Source: Deltaproteobacteria bacterium
Lineage (GTDB): Bacteria > Desulfobacterota > Desulfobacteria > Desulfobacterales > Desulfobacteraceae
NCBI GenBank assembly: GCA_019314105.1
Contig: JAFCZY010000126.1
Coordinates: 1-6,152 of the forward strand
DNA length: 6,152 bases
Reading direction: 5' to 3'
Shown here piece after piece: positions 5,567 through 6,152 of this stretch; within the stretch, counting starts at the first letter, position 1; each line of letters begins with the position of its first letter. A program made the position numbers and the translations under genes. Below the pieces are notes generated by a model that saw nothing but the letters and a program-made list of their open reading frames with translations, was not told the DNA's origin and made no database searches.

Positions 5567-6152
5567 CTAATGGGCCTTATAATCAGAGTGTTCATGAAGA
5601 ATGGGCATCCGGGTTGCAATAAATCTGTAGATCACAATTCCAAGCGTAACGATAAAAACAGATGTGGCGATTTCCATAAAACTGGGACAATATCTTTGGG
5701 CTGAGGGCAGATGCCAGTTAAATGCCACAACGGAAATATTGAGCCGGTTCAATATGATTCCCAGAACCGTCCAGATGGATGCCAGCCGAACCAGCACAAG
5801 GTTCTTTTCCCTTGACCCCACTGCATATAAAATGGCCGGGAAAAGGACAAATCCAACTATCTCCAAAAGGAACCAGAGTCCCCATCCCGTGAAGAGATAA
5901 TGCCAGTTGTTGTCTATGGAAAGGCCAATGATCTTGATACAAAAATATCCCATCATGACCCATGAGGCTGCCTTGGCAAATCCAAAGGCAACCCCGCGAC
6001 TTTCGCTCAAATGCGTTTCATCCATTTTGTATTTAAGATAGCGATGGGCAAGACTTCCCTCAAAAATGACCATGGACATGCCGGCAAAAATGCTGGAAAT
6101 GAAAAAATATACCGGCAGATAGGACGAATACCATAAGGGATGAAGCTTTGAC
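5567..6152 (-). CDS. hmcC: Hmc complex NrfD-type integral membrane subunit, C-terminal half (N-terminus beyond window)
   Basis: Part of the NrfD/PsrC-like quinone-interacting membrane subunit of the Hmc complex. The frame is open from the window edge to the TAG at 5567-5569, giving 194 visible residues; full-length HmcC is just under 400, so about half is shown. The internal ATG at 6079 is not the start, because the 24 residues before it (starting SKLHPLWYSSYLP) continue the same conserved helix without a break. About five transmembrane segments are visible, beginning near LPVYFFISSIFAGMSM, GFAKAASWVMMGYFCIKI, YLFTGWGLWFLLEIVGF, ASIWTVLGIILNRLNI and FMEIATSVFIVTLGIVIY. No heme or Fe-S ligands are seen, as expected for this family, which binds menaquinone. 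DsrP and other NrfD homologues are alternatives, but the genes that follow are hmcD, hmcE and hmcF. The protein should contact the periplasmic HmcB ferredoxin-like subunit, whose gene would lie upstream. Confidence 0.87.
   Translation of the reverse strand, partial: SKLHPLWYSSYLPVYFFISSIFAGMSMVIFEGSLAHRYLKYKMDETHLSESRGVAFGFAKAASWVMMGYFCIKIIGLSIDNNWHYLFTGWGLWFLLEIVGFVLFPAILYAVGSREKNLVLVRLASIWTVLGIILNRLNISVVAFNWHLPSAQRYCPSFMEIATSVFIVTLGIVIYRFIATRMPILHEHSDYKAH

Larger units (their letters stand above)
1..6152 (-). other. Putative hmc operon with regulatory tail
   Basis: All eight genes point the same way, with gaps of 19, 23, 39, 30, 15, 21 and 42 bases in transcription order. None of these gaps holds a convincing stem-loop followed by a T-run or a -35/-10 pair. 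Co-transcription of hmcC-D-E-F, usp, rrf1-like regulator, kinase and rrf2 is therefore the simplest reading. The promoter, and any Rrf2 operator, should lie upstream of the first hmc gene outside the window. The terminator should lie beyond base 1. Internal weak promoters cannot be excluded from sequence alone. Confidence 0.75.

Noticed and set aside
5416..5619. A 67-residue reading of hmcD from the ATG at 5619
   Set aside because: It overlaps hmcC by 53 bases, has no matching ribosome site, and its leader does not look like a membrane subunit. The TTG at 5547 has a perfect AAGGAG site.
5567..6079. A complete 170-residue membrane protein starting at 6079
   Set aside because: The frame stays open to the window edge with conserved-looking helix residues, so this is the internal part of a longer NrfD-type protein.
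1..6152. tRNA, rRNA, CRISPR array, insertion sequence or phage attachment site
   Set aside because: The window is almost fully coding on one strand. I found no direct repeat arrays, terminal inverted repeats, transposase-like frame or tRNA-like fold.

Overview
The window is one compact, single-strand gene block from a sulfate reducer of the Desulfobacterota. The family-level guess (Desulfobacterales-like) is inference from gene content and the moderately low GC seen by eye. All eight genes lie on the minus strand, so they read from 6152 down to 1. Gaps are only 15 to 42 bases, and I see no terminator hairpin or internal promoter I could defend. They look like one transcription unit that enters the window in mid-gene and leaves it just before the end of its last gene.

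The upstream half (6152 to 3287) is the membrane and cytoplasmic part of a high-molecular-weight cytochrome (Hmc) redox complex. It holds the C-terminal half of the NrfD-type quinone-site subunit HmcC, the tiny one-helix subunit HmcD (43 residues, TTG start), the b-type cytochrome subunit HmcE, and the HdrD-like iron-sulfur/CCG subunit HmcF. The order NrfD-type, small helix, NarI-type, HdrD-type is the Hmc signature. It argues against Tmc (no NrfD subunit) and Dsr (order MKJOP). HmcA (multiheme cytochrome) and HmcB (periplasmic ferredoxin-like subunit) should lie just beyond base 6152.

The downstream half (3256 to 1) is a sensory and regulatory module: a tandem universal stress protein, a stand-alone receiver-domain response regulator (Rrf1-like), a histidine kinase with a degenerate N-terminal receiver and a cysteine-bearing PAS domain, and an Rrf2-family regulator with four cysteines in its cluster region. 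In Desulfovibrio vulgaris the known layout is hmcABCDEF-rrf1-rrf2. Here that layout is kept but has two additions, a Usp between hmcF and rrf1 and a kinase between rrf1 and rrf2.

Working model (inference): the complex moves electrons between the periplasmic cytochrome pool, menaquinone and a cytoplasmic HdrD-type site. The co-transcribed kinase/Rrf1 pair and the Rrf2 regulator would sense redox state and tune the operon. The most interesting part is this expanded regulatory tail, especially the pseudo-receiver-PAS(Cys)-kinase next to an output-less response regulator.
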